Below the pieces are notes generated by a model, which ran no database searches, was not told the origin of the DNA, and saw nothing but the letters and a program-made list of their open reading frames with translations. Positions 47,178-53,501 of a stretch of 53,501 bases of DNA are shown piece by piece. The DNA comes from Mycolicibacter acidiphilus. GTDB lineage: Bacteria; Actinomycetota; Actinomycetes; Mycobacteriales; Mycobacteriaceae. The stretch is from contig NZ_JAHCLR010000019.1 in the NCBI RefSeq assembly GCF_018455725.1, positions 1 to 53,501 on the forward strand, written 5' to 3'. How positions within the stretch are numbered: position 1 is the first letter of the stretch; each line of letters starts with the position of its first letter. The translations under genes were made by a program, and so were the position numbers.

Positions 47178-48977
47178 ATGGATATCGCTGCGCCGACGAC
47201 GACGCTGGTCGATTTGCTGCGCCGGCAGGCCGACCGGTACGGCGACAGGGTGGCGTTCAGCTTCGCCTACAACGGGGACGACGACGGCCGCAGCGAGCTC
47301 AGCTATCGGGAACTGGACCGGCGCGCCCGGGCGATCGCGGCGAACCTGCAGCGGCACGGCGCCGCCGGCGAGCGGGTGCTGGTGATGGTCCGCCCGGGCC
47401 TGGACTTCATCGCCGGGTTCTTCGGCTGCCTGTACGCCGGCGCGATCGCGGTGCCGGTGCACCAGAAACTGGCCCCACGCCTGCAGGTGGTGGTCCCCGA
47501 CGCGCAGGCCAGGTTCGCGCTCACCGCCACCGAGACCCGGGAGGCGACCCGCGCCGCGGTCGCCGGGATCCCCGGCGCACCCGAGCAGTGGTTTCTCACC
47601 GATGCCGGCGCCGACCCCGACACCTGGACGGCTCCCGGCATCGACGCCGACTCCCCCGCCCTCATCCAATACACCTCGGGCTCAACGCGATTGCCCAAGG
47701 GCGTGGTGCTGACCCACCGCAACCTGCTGCACAACGTCGACACGATCCACCAGGCGTGGAACGGCGACGACACCTCGATCGGCGTGTATTGGCTTCCGCC
47801 GCACCACGATATGGGTTTGATCGGCGGCATCCTGGAGATGTTGCACCTGGGCTGCACGACGTATCTGATGTCGCCGACGGCGTTCGTCAAGGAGCCGATG
47901 CGGTGGCTGCGGCTGATCTCCGGGCGTCGCGGTGTGATCACCGCGGCGCCGAACTTCGCCTACCAGATGTGCGTCGACGCCAGCACCGCGCAAGAGCGTG
48001 CGGCACTGGATCTTTCCGGCCTGACCACCGCTATGAACGGCGCCGAGCCGGTGCGAGCGTCGACGCTGGCGGCGTTCGCCGACGCGTTCGCTCCGGCCGG
48101 CTTCCGCCTGGGCTCGTTCTTCCCGGTGTACGGCCTGGCCGAGGCGAGCCTGCTGGTCTCCGGCGGGTCGGATTCCGGGATGCCGGGCGTGCGCTACGTG
48201 GACCGTGGCGCGCTCGGGTCCGATCGCGTCGTGGACATCGCGGCCGACGCCCCTGCTGCGACACCGCTGGTGGGGTGCGGGCGACCGCGCGGCGACCAGG
48301 ACGTGATCATCGTGGACCCGGTGACGTTTGAGTGCTGCGACGTCGACGAGGTCGGTGAGATCTGGGTTTCCGGACCGAGTGTCGCGGTCGGTTACTGGGG
48401 GCGTCCCGAGGAGACCGAGCAGACCTTCGCCGGGCGCACGGCCGACGGCGCCGGCCCCTACTTGCGCACCGGCGATCTCGGATTCCTGTGCGCCGGTGAG
48501 CTTTTCATCACCGGTCGGGTCAAGGACCTGGTCGTCATCGACGGGCACCACTACTACCCCAACGACATCGAGGCCACCGTGGCAGCCTGCCACCCGGCAC
48601 TGGCCGCCGGACGCGGCGCAGTGTTCGCGGTGCCGCCGATGCCGGGGGCGGTGGAGCAGTTGATCGTGGTGCAGGAGGTGGACCGTGAACAGGCGAGCGA
48701 TTCCGTCGTCGACGCCATCCGCTCGGCGGTCCGCGCACGGCACGGCATCGAGGCCGGCGCGGTGGTGCTGGTCGAGCCGCGCTCGCTACCGGTCACCTCC
48801 AGCGGCAAGATCCAGCGCGGGCAGGCCGCGCAGCGGTTCGCCGACGGCACCCTGGCGGTGCTGGCACGGTGGCAGGCGCCGGCGCCGGCGCTGGCGGACC
48901 TGCAGGCCGCCGCTGACACGCTCGCGCAGTTGCAGGCGGCCGCGGCCCTGCAGGGCGACCCCCGACCCGGCGGATAG
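47178..48977 (+). CDS. Fatty-acyl-AMP ligase (FadD/FAAL-type)
   Basis: The 599-aa protein is an AMP-binding enzyme: P-loop-like motif LIQYTSGSTRLPKGVVLTHR, PPHHDMGLIGGILEML, A5-type VYGLAEASLLVSGG, and LRTGDLGFLCAGELFITGRV followed by KDLVVIDGHHYYPNDIEATV. The GELFITGRxKDL..xxxYPxDIE pattern points to FAALs, which form acyl-adenylates and usually pass them to a carrier protein or polyketide synthase rather than to CoA. No carrier or PKS gene is nearby, so its partner must be elsewhere. The ATG at 47178 is preferred to an earlier in-frame GTG at 47148 because the homology starts there. Confidence 0.87.
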   Translation: MDIAAPTTTLVDLLRRQADRYGDRVAFSFAYNGDDDGRSELSYRELDRRARAIAANLQRHGAAGERVLVMVRPGLDFIAGFFGCLYAGAIAVPVHQKLAPRLQVVVPDAQARFALTATETREATRAAVAGIPGAPEQWFLTDAGADPDTWTAPGIDADSPALIQYTSGSTRLPKGVVLTHRNLLHNVDTIHQAWNGDDTSIGVYWLPPHHDMGLIGGILEMLHLGCTTYLMSPTAFVKEPMRWLRLISGRRGVITAAPNFAYQMCVDASTAQERAALDLSGLTTAMNGAEPVRASTLAAFADAFAPAGFRLGSFFPVYGLAEASLLVSGGSDSGMPGVRYVDRGALGSDRVVDIAADAPAATPLVGCGRPRGDQDVIIVDPVTFECCDVDEVGEIWVSGPSVAVGYWGRPEETEQTFAGRTADGAGPYLRTGDLGFLCAGELFITGRVKDLVVIDGHHYYPNDIEATVAACHPALAAGRGAVFAVPPMPGAVEQLIVVQEVDREQASDSVVDAIRSAVRARHGIEAGAVVLVEPRSLPVTSSGKIQRGQAAQRFADGTLAVLARWQAPAPALADLQAAADTLAQLQAAAALQGDPRPGG

Positions 48978-48998
48978 CGCCCTATATATAGCAGTGCA

Positions 48999-49030
48999 CC
49001 CCTGCCGCGGAGGTGACTCCGCAGCAGGGG
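48999..49030. terminator. Hairpin between convergent FAAL and GjpA-like genes
   Basis: Fourteen-base arms (48999-49012 and 49017-49030) pair with one mismatch around GTGA. Confidence 0.85.
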
Positions 49031-49048
49031 CGCCGTGCTGTCGGGTGA

Positions 49049-50047
49049 CTAGCTGGCGTCGCCCAGGTCGTTGATCAGGCCGGTCAGGATGTCCTGCATG
49101 CCGAGCAGGGCGCCCATCGGGCCGATGCCCTCACCCACGATGTGGTTGAGGCCCAGGATGTTCGCGATGGACGGCAGACCGCTGAGGTCCAGGCCGACGG
49201 CGTTGAACAGCGAGCCGCCGATGGCGGTGTCACCGACGCCGTTCTGCACCAGCCCGGTGCTGAACAGGCCGCCGAACGCGAAGCTCAGGTGGTCGATGCT
49301 GACACCCTCGGGCAGCTTGATGACGTCGGACTCGCCGATCAGCGGGATCAGCTCGTCCAGGTTCAGGGTGGCGCCGTTGAGGAAGCCGTTGAACATGTTC
49401 GCCGGCAGGTTGATCAGCTCCTGCAGCGCGGCGTCGGTGTCCGGGGTGTCGGCACCGAGGTCGGCCTGGATGGCGTCGATGCTGTTCAGCGCCGCCACGA
49501 TCGGGGCGATCGACGGGCTCAGCGCACCCAGCAGCACCCCGCTCATCGGGGAACCCGCGAACGTCAGCAGCGACAGGTTGTCGCCCTCAAGCGGGTCGAT
49601 GCCGAAGGTGTGACCCAACGGGTTGGTGCCGTTGAGCACCGAGAAGAAGGTGCCGTGGCCCTTGTCGAGCACGTGCTGGGCCAGCGGGGTGACGTGCTGA
49701 CGCAGGTAAGTGGTCACGTCGGCACCCTCGAGGTCACCGAAGCCCTGGAAGGTCAGGTCGTTGAGGAGGTCCTTGCCGTGGTCGGCGAGCGCGTCCGGGT
49801 TGGCCTTGAGCGCCTCACTGAACGCCTTGGACACCTCGTCCGCCGCACCGGACAGGATCGCCTGGTTGGCCTTGGCGGTATCGATGGCCTGCTCCCAGGC
49901 GCCGGTGAAGTCGAGGTCGGCGGTGAGCGCGACGTCGTGGGTGACGTGGGCGTCCAGCGAGCCGAGCGCCACCGGGGTGACGGCGACCATGCCGGCGGCG
50001 ACCAGCGCGATGCCGGCGGCGACGTAGGGACGGGACACGTTCTGCAT
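49049..50047 (-). CDS. GjpA-family secreted porin-like protein, copy 1
   Basis: The 332-aa protein starts MQNVSRPYVAAGIALVAAGM with a signal peptide (AVTPVA) and has the family core LINLPANMFNGFLNGATLNL followed by DELIPLI, SIDHLSFAFGGLFSTG and GGSLFNAVGLDLSGLP. Members are annotated as outer-membrane porin GjpA after a Gordonia protein; pore activity of this one is not shown by sequence. AGGAG six bases before ATG 50047 fixes the start. It is the most diverged of the three copies and lacks the GGDQKNF motif of the other two. Confidence 0.8.
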   Translation of the reverse strand: MQNVSRPYVAAGIALVAAGMVAVTPVALGSLDAHVTHDVALTADLDFTGAWEQAIDTAKANQAILSGAADEVSKAFSEALKANPDALADHGKDLLNDLTFQGFGDLEGADVTTYLRQHVTPLAQHVLDKGHGTFFSVLNGTNPLGHTFGIDPLEGDNLSLLTFAGSPMSGVLLGALSPSIAPIVAALNSIDAIQADLGADTPDTDAALQELINLPANMFNGFLNGATLNLDELIPLIGESDVIKLPEGVSIDHLSFAFGGLFSTGLVQNGVGDTAIGGSLFNAVGLDLSGLPSIANILGLNHIVGEGIGPMGALLGMQDILTGLINDLGDAS

Positions 50048-50110
50048 GTATATCTCCTGTTGCGATGAATGCACGCTGTGCGTACATCTGTTCGTTTACA
50101 TCAGAAGCCT

Positions 50111-50122
50111 ACATGTACATGT
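50111..50122. promoter_or_regulatory. Perfect 12-bp palindrome upstream of GjpA copy 1
   Basis: ACATGTACATGT lies 64 bp upstream of the start in AT-rich intergenic DNA and may be an operator. Confidence 0.4.
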
Positions 50123-50185
50123 GTGATCGCTTGTAATCGGCATAGCAATCACTGTTAGTCACCGAAGACAGATTCGCCTACGCGG

Positions 50186-50219
50186 CGAGTGGCCCCCTCC
50201 GGGCGGAGGGGGCCACTCG
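50186..50219 (-). terminator. Sixteen-bp hairpin after the GjpA pseudogene
   Basis: CGAGTGGCCCCCTCCG (50186-50201) and its complement (50204-50219) form a perfect 16-bp stem with a 2-nt loop. Confidence 0.85.
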
Positions 50220-50233
50220 ATGGCGGGCCGGTC

Positions 50234-50514
50234 CTACAGACCCGCGAACACGTCAGCCAGCGGGCTGCCGTCGCCGTCCCAGCCGAGCGCACCGGCGATG
50301 ATCTGGTCCAGGTTCTCCAGCGCCGCCAGCGGGCCGAGCGCATTGCCGGGCGCCGGCAGGCCTATCGCGGTCAGACCCAGCGAGTTCAGGATCGAGCCGC
50401 CGATACCGGCGTCGGCGCCCATCGCCTCGCCGCCGACCTCCAGTGCGGTTCCGCCCGGCGACAGCAACCCCGGGCGGCACCGGCGGTGACGTAGAGACGA
50501 AGGGCGTGCTGCAT
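50234..50514 (-). pseudogene. GjpA-family gene with internal deletion
   Basis: The ATG at 50514 opens MQHALRLYVTAGAA, the family N-terminus. About 14 codons later the sequence jumps, in a different frame, to GLLSPGGTALEVGGEAMGAD and AGIGGSILNSLGLTAIGLPA, the family C-terminal third, ending LADVFAGL. Roughly 700 bp of the middle is lost and the join is out of frame. About 45 bp upstream of the ATG match the leader of copy 2, so it arose by tandem duplication before the deletion. Confidence 0.8.
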
Positions 50515-50570
50515 CAACGGAACTCCTGGATTGGGGTTTGATCCGCGACGGCCTGCCACGGAGACCCGAC

Positions 50571-50606
50571 AGTGACGGTCACCCTCGTGCGAGGGTGACC
50601 GTCACT
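50571..50606 (-). terminator. Seventeen-bp hairpin after GjpA copy 2
   Basis: Arms 50571-50587 and 50590-50606 pair perfectly with a 2-nt loop. Confidence 0.87.
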
Positions 50607-50622
50607 GCGGATGGTTGGGAAC

Positions 50623-51600
50623 TCAGATCGCGAGATCGAGAGCGTCAGGGACCTCGGGCGTCGGCACGGTGCCGTTGAGCACCTCGGCGAGGACCTGGCC
50701 CAGACCGGCCAGCGCCGCGAACGGCCCCAGTCCGTTGGCAGGCAGATCCAGGGTTCCCAGGACGGGCACACCGTTGATGTTCAGCCCGAGTGAGTTGAAG
50801 ATCGACCCGCCGATCTCGGCATCACCGTGACCGGCACCCAGGCTGAGCAGGCCACCGAAGCCCAGGCTCAGGTGCTCGATGCTCATGCCCTCCGGGAACG
50901 GCAGACCCGCGTCCTTGATCAGCGGCACCAACGCGTCCAGGTCGAGGGTGGCGCCGTTGAGGAAGCCGCCGAGCATGTTGGCCGGGATGTTGATCAGCGC
51001 CTGCAGCGCCGCGGTCGGGTCGGCGTCCGTACCGCTGAGGTGGTCGCTGACGTCCTGGAAGCTGTTGACCAGCGCCACCAGCGGGGCGATGGACGGGCCG
51101 AGCTGACCCATGATCAGACCGCTCGCCGGCGATGACACGAAGTTCACGACCTGCTGGACGTAGTCGGGAACCTCCGGGAACTGGCCCTCCGGCATCTGCC
51201 CGGTCAGACCCCAGTACATCAGGGTGTGGTTGTTGTCCAGGCTCCACTCGGTCAGCGGGTTCAGGAAATTCTTCTGGTCGCCACCCAGGAACGTCACCGC
51301 CTCCAGCAGCTCCTTACCGTCGACGTCCGGCTTGGCCGCCATCGCTTCGGACAGCGCGGTCTGAGCGTCCTTCAGTGCGGCCTGCACCGTGTCGAGGTTG
51401 CCCTTGGCGGTGTCGATGACGTCCGTCCACGCCTGGGTGAAGTTGAGGTCGCCGAGGTCCAGCGCGGAACCGGCGGTCAGCCCTATCTCGGGCATGACGT
51501 GCAGGTCGGCGGCGGATGCGGCCATCGGGGTGATAGCGATCATGCCGGCGCCCATCAGGGCGACACCGGCGGTGACGTAGGGACGAAGGACGTGCTGCAT
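50623..51600 (-). CDS. GjpA-family secreted porin-like protein, copy 2
   Basis: The 325-aa protein starts MQHVLRPYVTAGVALMGAGM, has a signal peptide ending near AASAA, the segment TFLGGDQKNFLNPLTEWSLD, the family core LINIPANMLGGFLNGATLDL followed by DALVPLI, and SIEHLSLGFGGLLSLGAGHG. Likely exported and associated with the mycolate outer membrane. AGGAG lies before ATG 51600. It is closest to the deleted copy at 50234-50514, with which it shares leader sequence. Confidence 0.8.
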   Translation of the reverse strand: MQHVLRPYVTAGVALMGAGMIAITPMAASAADLHVMPEIGLTAGSALDLGDLNFTQAWTDVIDTAKGNLDTVQAALKDAQTALSEAMAAKPDVDGKELLEAVTFLGGDQKNFLNPLTEWSLDNNHTLMYWGLTGQMPEGQFPEVPDYVQQVVNFVSSPASGLIMGQLGPSIAPLVALVNSFQDVSDHLSGTDADPTAALQALINIPANMLGGFLNGATLDLDALVPLIKDAGLPFPEGMSIEHLSLGFGGLLSLGAGHGDAEIGGSIFNSLGLNINGVPVLGTLDLPANGLGPFAALAGLGQVLAEVLNGTVPTPEVPDALDLAI

Positions 51601-51931
51601 CAACAGGGCTCCTGGCTTGGGAAATTCGATCCGCGACGGTCCGATGCGGAATGTGGCGTAACAGAACTTAGCTTAAGGCGATCTGAGTCTCAACTGGATG
51701 CGTTCCCAGCCAATGGTCACGTCGCACACCGTTTCGTACACCTGCCCACTCATCGAACAGGCCCCGATTAACCATCGGGCCAGGTGAAGCCGATATTTTG
51801 CCTGACATGCAGCCCAGGCAGGCAAGGGTTACGTTGGTGAACCATCTGCCGGCAAGGTAAATAAAATGCCGTTACTAGGATTCTCCTGAAGGGCGCATGG
51901 CCTCCCCGGGCCAGCGTCCGCACGCCCAGAA
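51601..51931. other. Intergenic region upstream of GjpA copy 2
   Basis: No gene seen. The 45 bases next to the start match the leader of the pseudogene (common pieces CTCCTGG and GATCCGCGACGG). An AT-richer stretch near 51655-51680 may hold the promoter; no clear boxes. Confidence 0.5.
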
Positions 51932-51973
51932 ACGACGACGGGCACCCTCCCGCAGGAGGATGCCCGTCGTCGT
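51932..51973 (-). terminator. Nineteen-bp hairpin after GjpA copy 3
   Basis: Arms 51932-51950 and 51955-51973 pair with a single mismatch around CGCA. Confidence 0.87.
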
Positions 51974-51996
51974 CGTAGGAATCTAGCCGCAGGGAG

Positions 51997-53082
51997 TTAG
52001 AGGCCGATACTGCTCAGGTCAAAGCCGCCCAGCAGCGCGGACAGCCCGTCGACCGCTTCCGACGAACCCGAGGTGGTGTCCGGGGCGGTCAACGCCGGCA
52101 GGTCCCCGGACAGCCACTGCGAGAGGAAGTTCTCGATCATCGTGGAGGCGGCCAGCGGCCCGACACCGTGCGGAGTCAGGTCCAGGGTTCCCAGTACCGG
52201 TACTCCCGCCAGGCCGACGCCCAGACCGTTGAAGATCGAGCCGCCGACGCTGCCGATCGCGCTCGGCGTCGTCTCGTCCCCCAGAGTGCCGATGACATCG
52301 CCGGGGCTCAGCAGACCACCGAAGCCCAGGCTGAGGTGGTCGATCGACAGGCCGGCCGGGAGCGGCAGATCCAACTTCGCAAGCTCCGGAACCAGCGCGT
52401 CCAGGTCGAGCGTGGACCCGTTGAGGAAGCCGTTGAGCATGTTTGCCGGGATGTTGACCATCTCCTGCAGTGCCGCCGTCGCGTCGGCGACGTGCCCGTC
52501 GGCGGTGCTGAGGTCGGCACTGATGGCCTCGAAGCTGTTGAACAGCGCCACCAGCGGGCTGATCGACGGGCCCAGCGCCCCGAAGATCTGGCCGCTCAGC
52601 GGAGACGCGAGGAAGTTGACGATCGGCAGGATGTCGTCGGGCAGCACGGGGGTGCCGCCGGTCAGAGTGCCGGCAGGGTCGGTGATCACGTCGAACATCA
52701 GCGCATGGTTGTTGCCGAGCGTCTGCGGAACCAGGTGATCGATGAAGTTCTTCTGGTCACCGCCCAGGAACGTCAGCGCGTCCCCGAGCTGCTTGAAGTC
52801 CAGATCCTTGAAGTCGACGGTCTTCAGCGCGTCGCTCAGCGCACTGGAGGCGTCCTTCGCCGCGGTCTGCAGCGCGGTCGCGTTCTCCTTCGCGGTGTCG
52901 AACGCGTCCGTCCAGGCCTGGGTGAAGTTGATGTCACCGAGATCGGCGCCGGCGGTAAGGGCGACGTCGGGCATCGCGTGAAGGCCGACGGCCGACGTGG
53001 CGGCGATCGGGGTGATGGCGATCATGCTGGCGCCCAGCACCGTGACACCGGCGGTCACGTAGGGCCGAAGTGCTTCGTGCAT
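51997..53082 (-). CDS. GjpA-family secreted porin-like protein, copy 3
   Basis: The 361-aa protein starts MHEALRPYVTAGVTVLGASM with a signal peptide (ITPIAATSA), then FTQAWTDAFDTAKENATALQ, TFLGGDQKNFIDHLVPQTLG, the core MVNIPANMLNGFLNGSTLDL followed by DALVPEL, SIDHLSLGFGGLLSPGDVIG, and a longer C-terminal tail (PDTTSGSSEAVDGLSALLGG) than its paralogs. GAGGAGA before ATG 53082 supports the start. It is the longest copy and the furthest upstream in the array. Export and outer-membrane role are inferred from the family. Confidence 0.8.
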   Translation of the reverse strand: MHEALRPYVTAGVTVLGASMIAITPIAATSAVGLHAMPDVALTAGADLGDINFTQAWTDAFDTAKENATALQTAAKDASSALSDALKTVDFKDLDFKQLGDALTFLGGDQKNFIDHLVPQTLGNNHALMFDVITDPAGTLTGGTPVLPDDILPIVNFLASPLSGQIFGALGPSISPLVALFNSFEAISADLSTADGHVADATAALQEMVNIPANMLNGFLNGSTLDLDALVPELAKLDLPLPAGLSIDHLSLGFGGLLSPGDVIGTLGDETTPSAIGSVGGSIFNGLGVGLAGVPVLGTLDLTPHGVGPLAASTMIENFLSQWLSGDLPALTAPDTTSGSSEAVDGLSALLGGFDLSSIGL

Positions 53083-53501
53083 CGAAATCTCCTCAGAAGT
53101 TGATCCGCCCCCGTGAGGCAGGAAGTGCAAACCACAAGATCGAGCTTAGAACAGCATAAGTTACATCTTGAATTTACGCCATCGTCAACCGGTAAATTTT
53201 TCGCAGACCGTACACATCGTCGAGATTCGGCCAACCCGAACGGCAACATAGATGCAGGTGGTTGCAGTCTTCATTGCTCAAGATGCCAACCTTCACCCGA
53301 CTCCGCCGGCTGGTGGCAGACAGTCCGCGGTAGTGAACGACTCACGCCATCCGTGAACTTCCCAAGGAAGCGCTTAGGCGTGGAGCCCCAAGTCCACCCA
53401 GCCGCCGAATCCCCGGTGCTGAATGACCCGGGCACTGACCCGCGGGCCGGTCGCATGTGCCGTCGTGCCCGCCTCTGCGCGACGTTGAGACTGGTATTGC
53501 T
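53083..53501. other. Window-end intergenic region, no confident gene
   Basis: No frame here has a family motif or ribosome site. The part next to GjpA copy 3 is AT-rich and should carry its promoter: on the minus strand a TTGACG (near 53186) and downstream TAACTT/TATGCT-like hexamers are seen, with non-ideal spacing. Confidence 0.45.

Noticed and set aside
48982-48990. TATATATA run after the FAAL gene
   Set aside because: Isolated AT alternation before a terminator; no promoter spacing or downstream gene on either strand uses it clearly.

Overview
The window is high-GC actinobacterial DNA, almost certainly from a non-tuberculous Mycobacteriaceae member (Mycolicibacterium-like). Evidence: GroEL1 with a His-rich tail, WhiB3, a PGRS-type glycine-rich secreted protein, PE-PPE-domain hydrolases, a DUF222/13E12-type protein, the ImuA'/ImuB pair behind a mycobacterial SOS box, and a gene order that, from memory, follows the M. 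tuberculosis Rv3390-Rv3438 block (lpqD, acrA1, iunH, imuB, imuA', guaA, HAD/GH65, choD, guaB3, guaB2, Rv3412-like, Rv3415c-like, whiB3, groEL1-groES, tsaD, rimI/tsaB, tsaE, alr, gadB, nnrD, rhomboid-like, glmS, Rv3438-like). No database was searched; family names rest on motifs read from the translations.

Layout. 1-9.6 kb: the N-terminal part of a DUF222 protein, lpqD and acrA1, then a minus-strand five-gene operon (CBS/zinc-ribbon protein, E1 alpha, E1 beta, E2, DapA-like aldolase) where M. tuberculosis carries cmaA1, then iunH. 9.6-16.9 kb: mutasome genes imuA'-imuB with a SOS box, guaA, and a HAD phosphatase/mutase plus GH65 phosphorylase pair. 16.9-22.9 kb: choD, a secreted PE-PPE-domain hydrolase, guaB3 and guaB2. 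23-29.6 kb: a DUF5319 protein, a TPR-like protein, whiB3 (no sigD between them), a PGRS protein without PE domain, a DUF732 protein, a tandem pair of PE-PPE-domain hydrolases, a small lipoprotein and a GlsB-like membrane protein. 29.6-33.1 kb: the groEL1-groES operon with a CIRCE operator, and next to it a candidate integration scar: a second, displaced copy of the groEL1 3' end and terminator encloses a small toxin-antitoxin-like gene pair. 33.1-45.6 kb: housekeeping genes for tRNA t6A (tsaD, a fused tsaB-rimI, tsaE), alanine racemase, glutamate decarboxylase, NAD(P)HX repair and GlmS. 45.6-53.5 kb: a decayed MntA/HepT pair, an alpha/beta-hydrolase-fold protein whose nucleophile is replaced, a fatty-acyl-AMP ligase, and three GjpA-family secreted porin-like genes plus an internally deleted copy; every copy ends in a long hairpin terminator.

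How it works together. The conserved backbone makes GMP (guaA, guaB2; guaB3 is a homologue of uncertain activity), modifies tRNA and supplies cell-wall precursors (glmS, alr). Stress circuits are visible as SOS control of translesion synthesis, CIRCE/HrcA control of the chaperonin, and WhiB3. The accessory layers are the E1/E2 complex operon, the groEL1-associated element, several secreted hydrolases and the GjpA cluster. The strongest candidates for something undescribed are the duplicated groEL1 tail around a toxin-antitoxin-like pair with a self-contained promoter/operator, and a 49-bp near-palindrome present twice at gene 3' ends.
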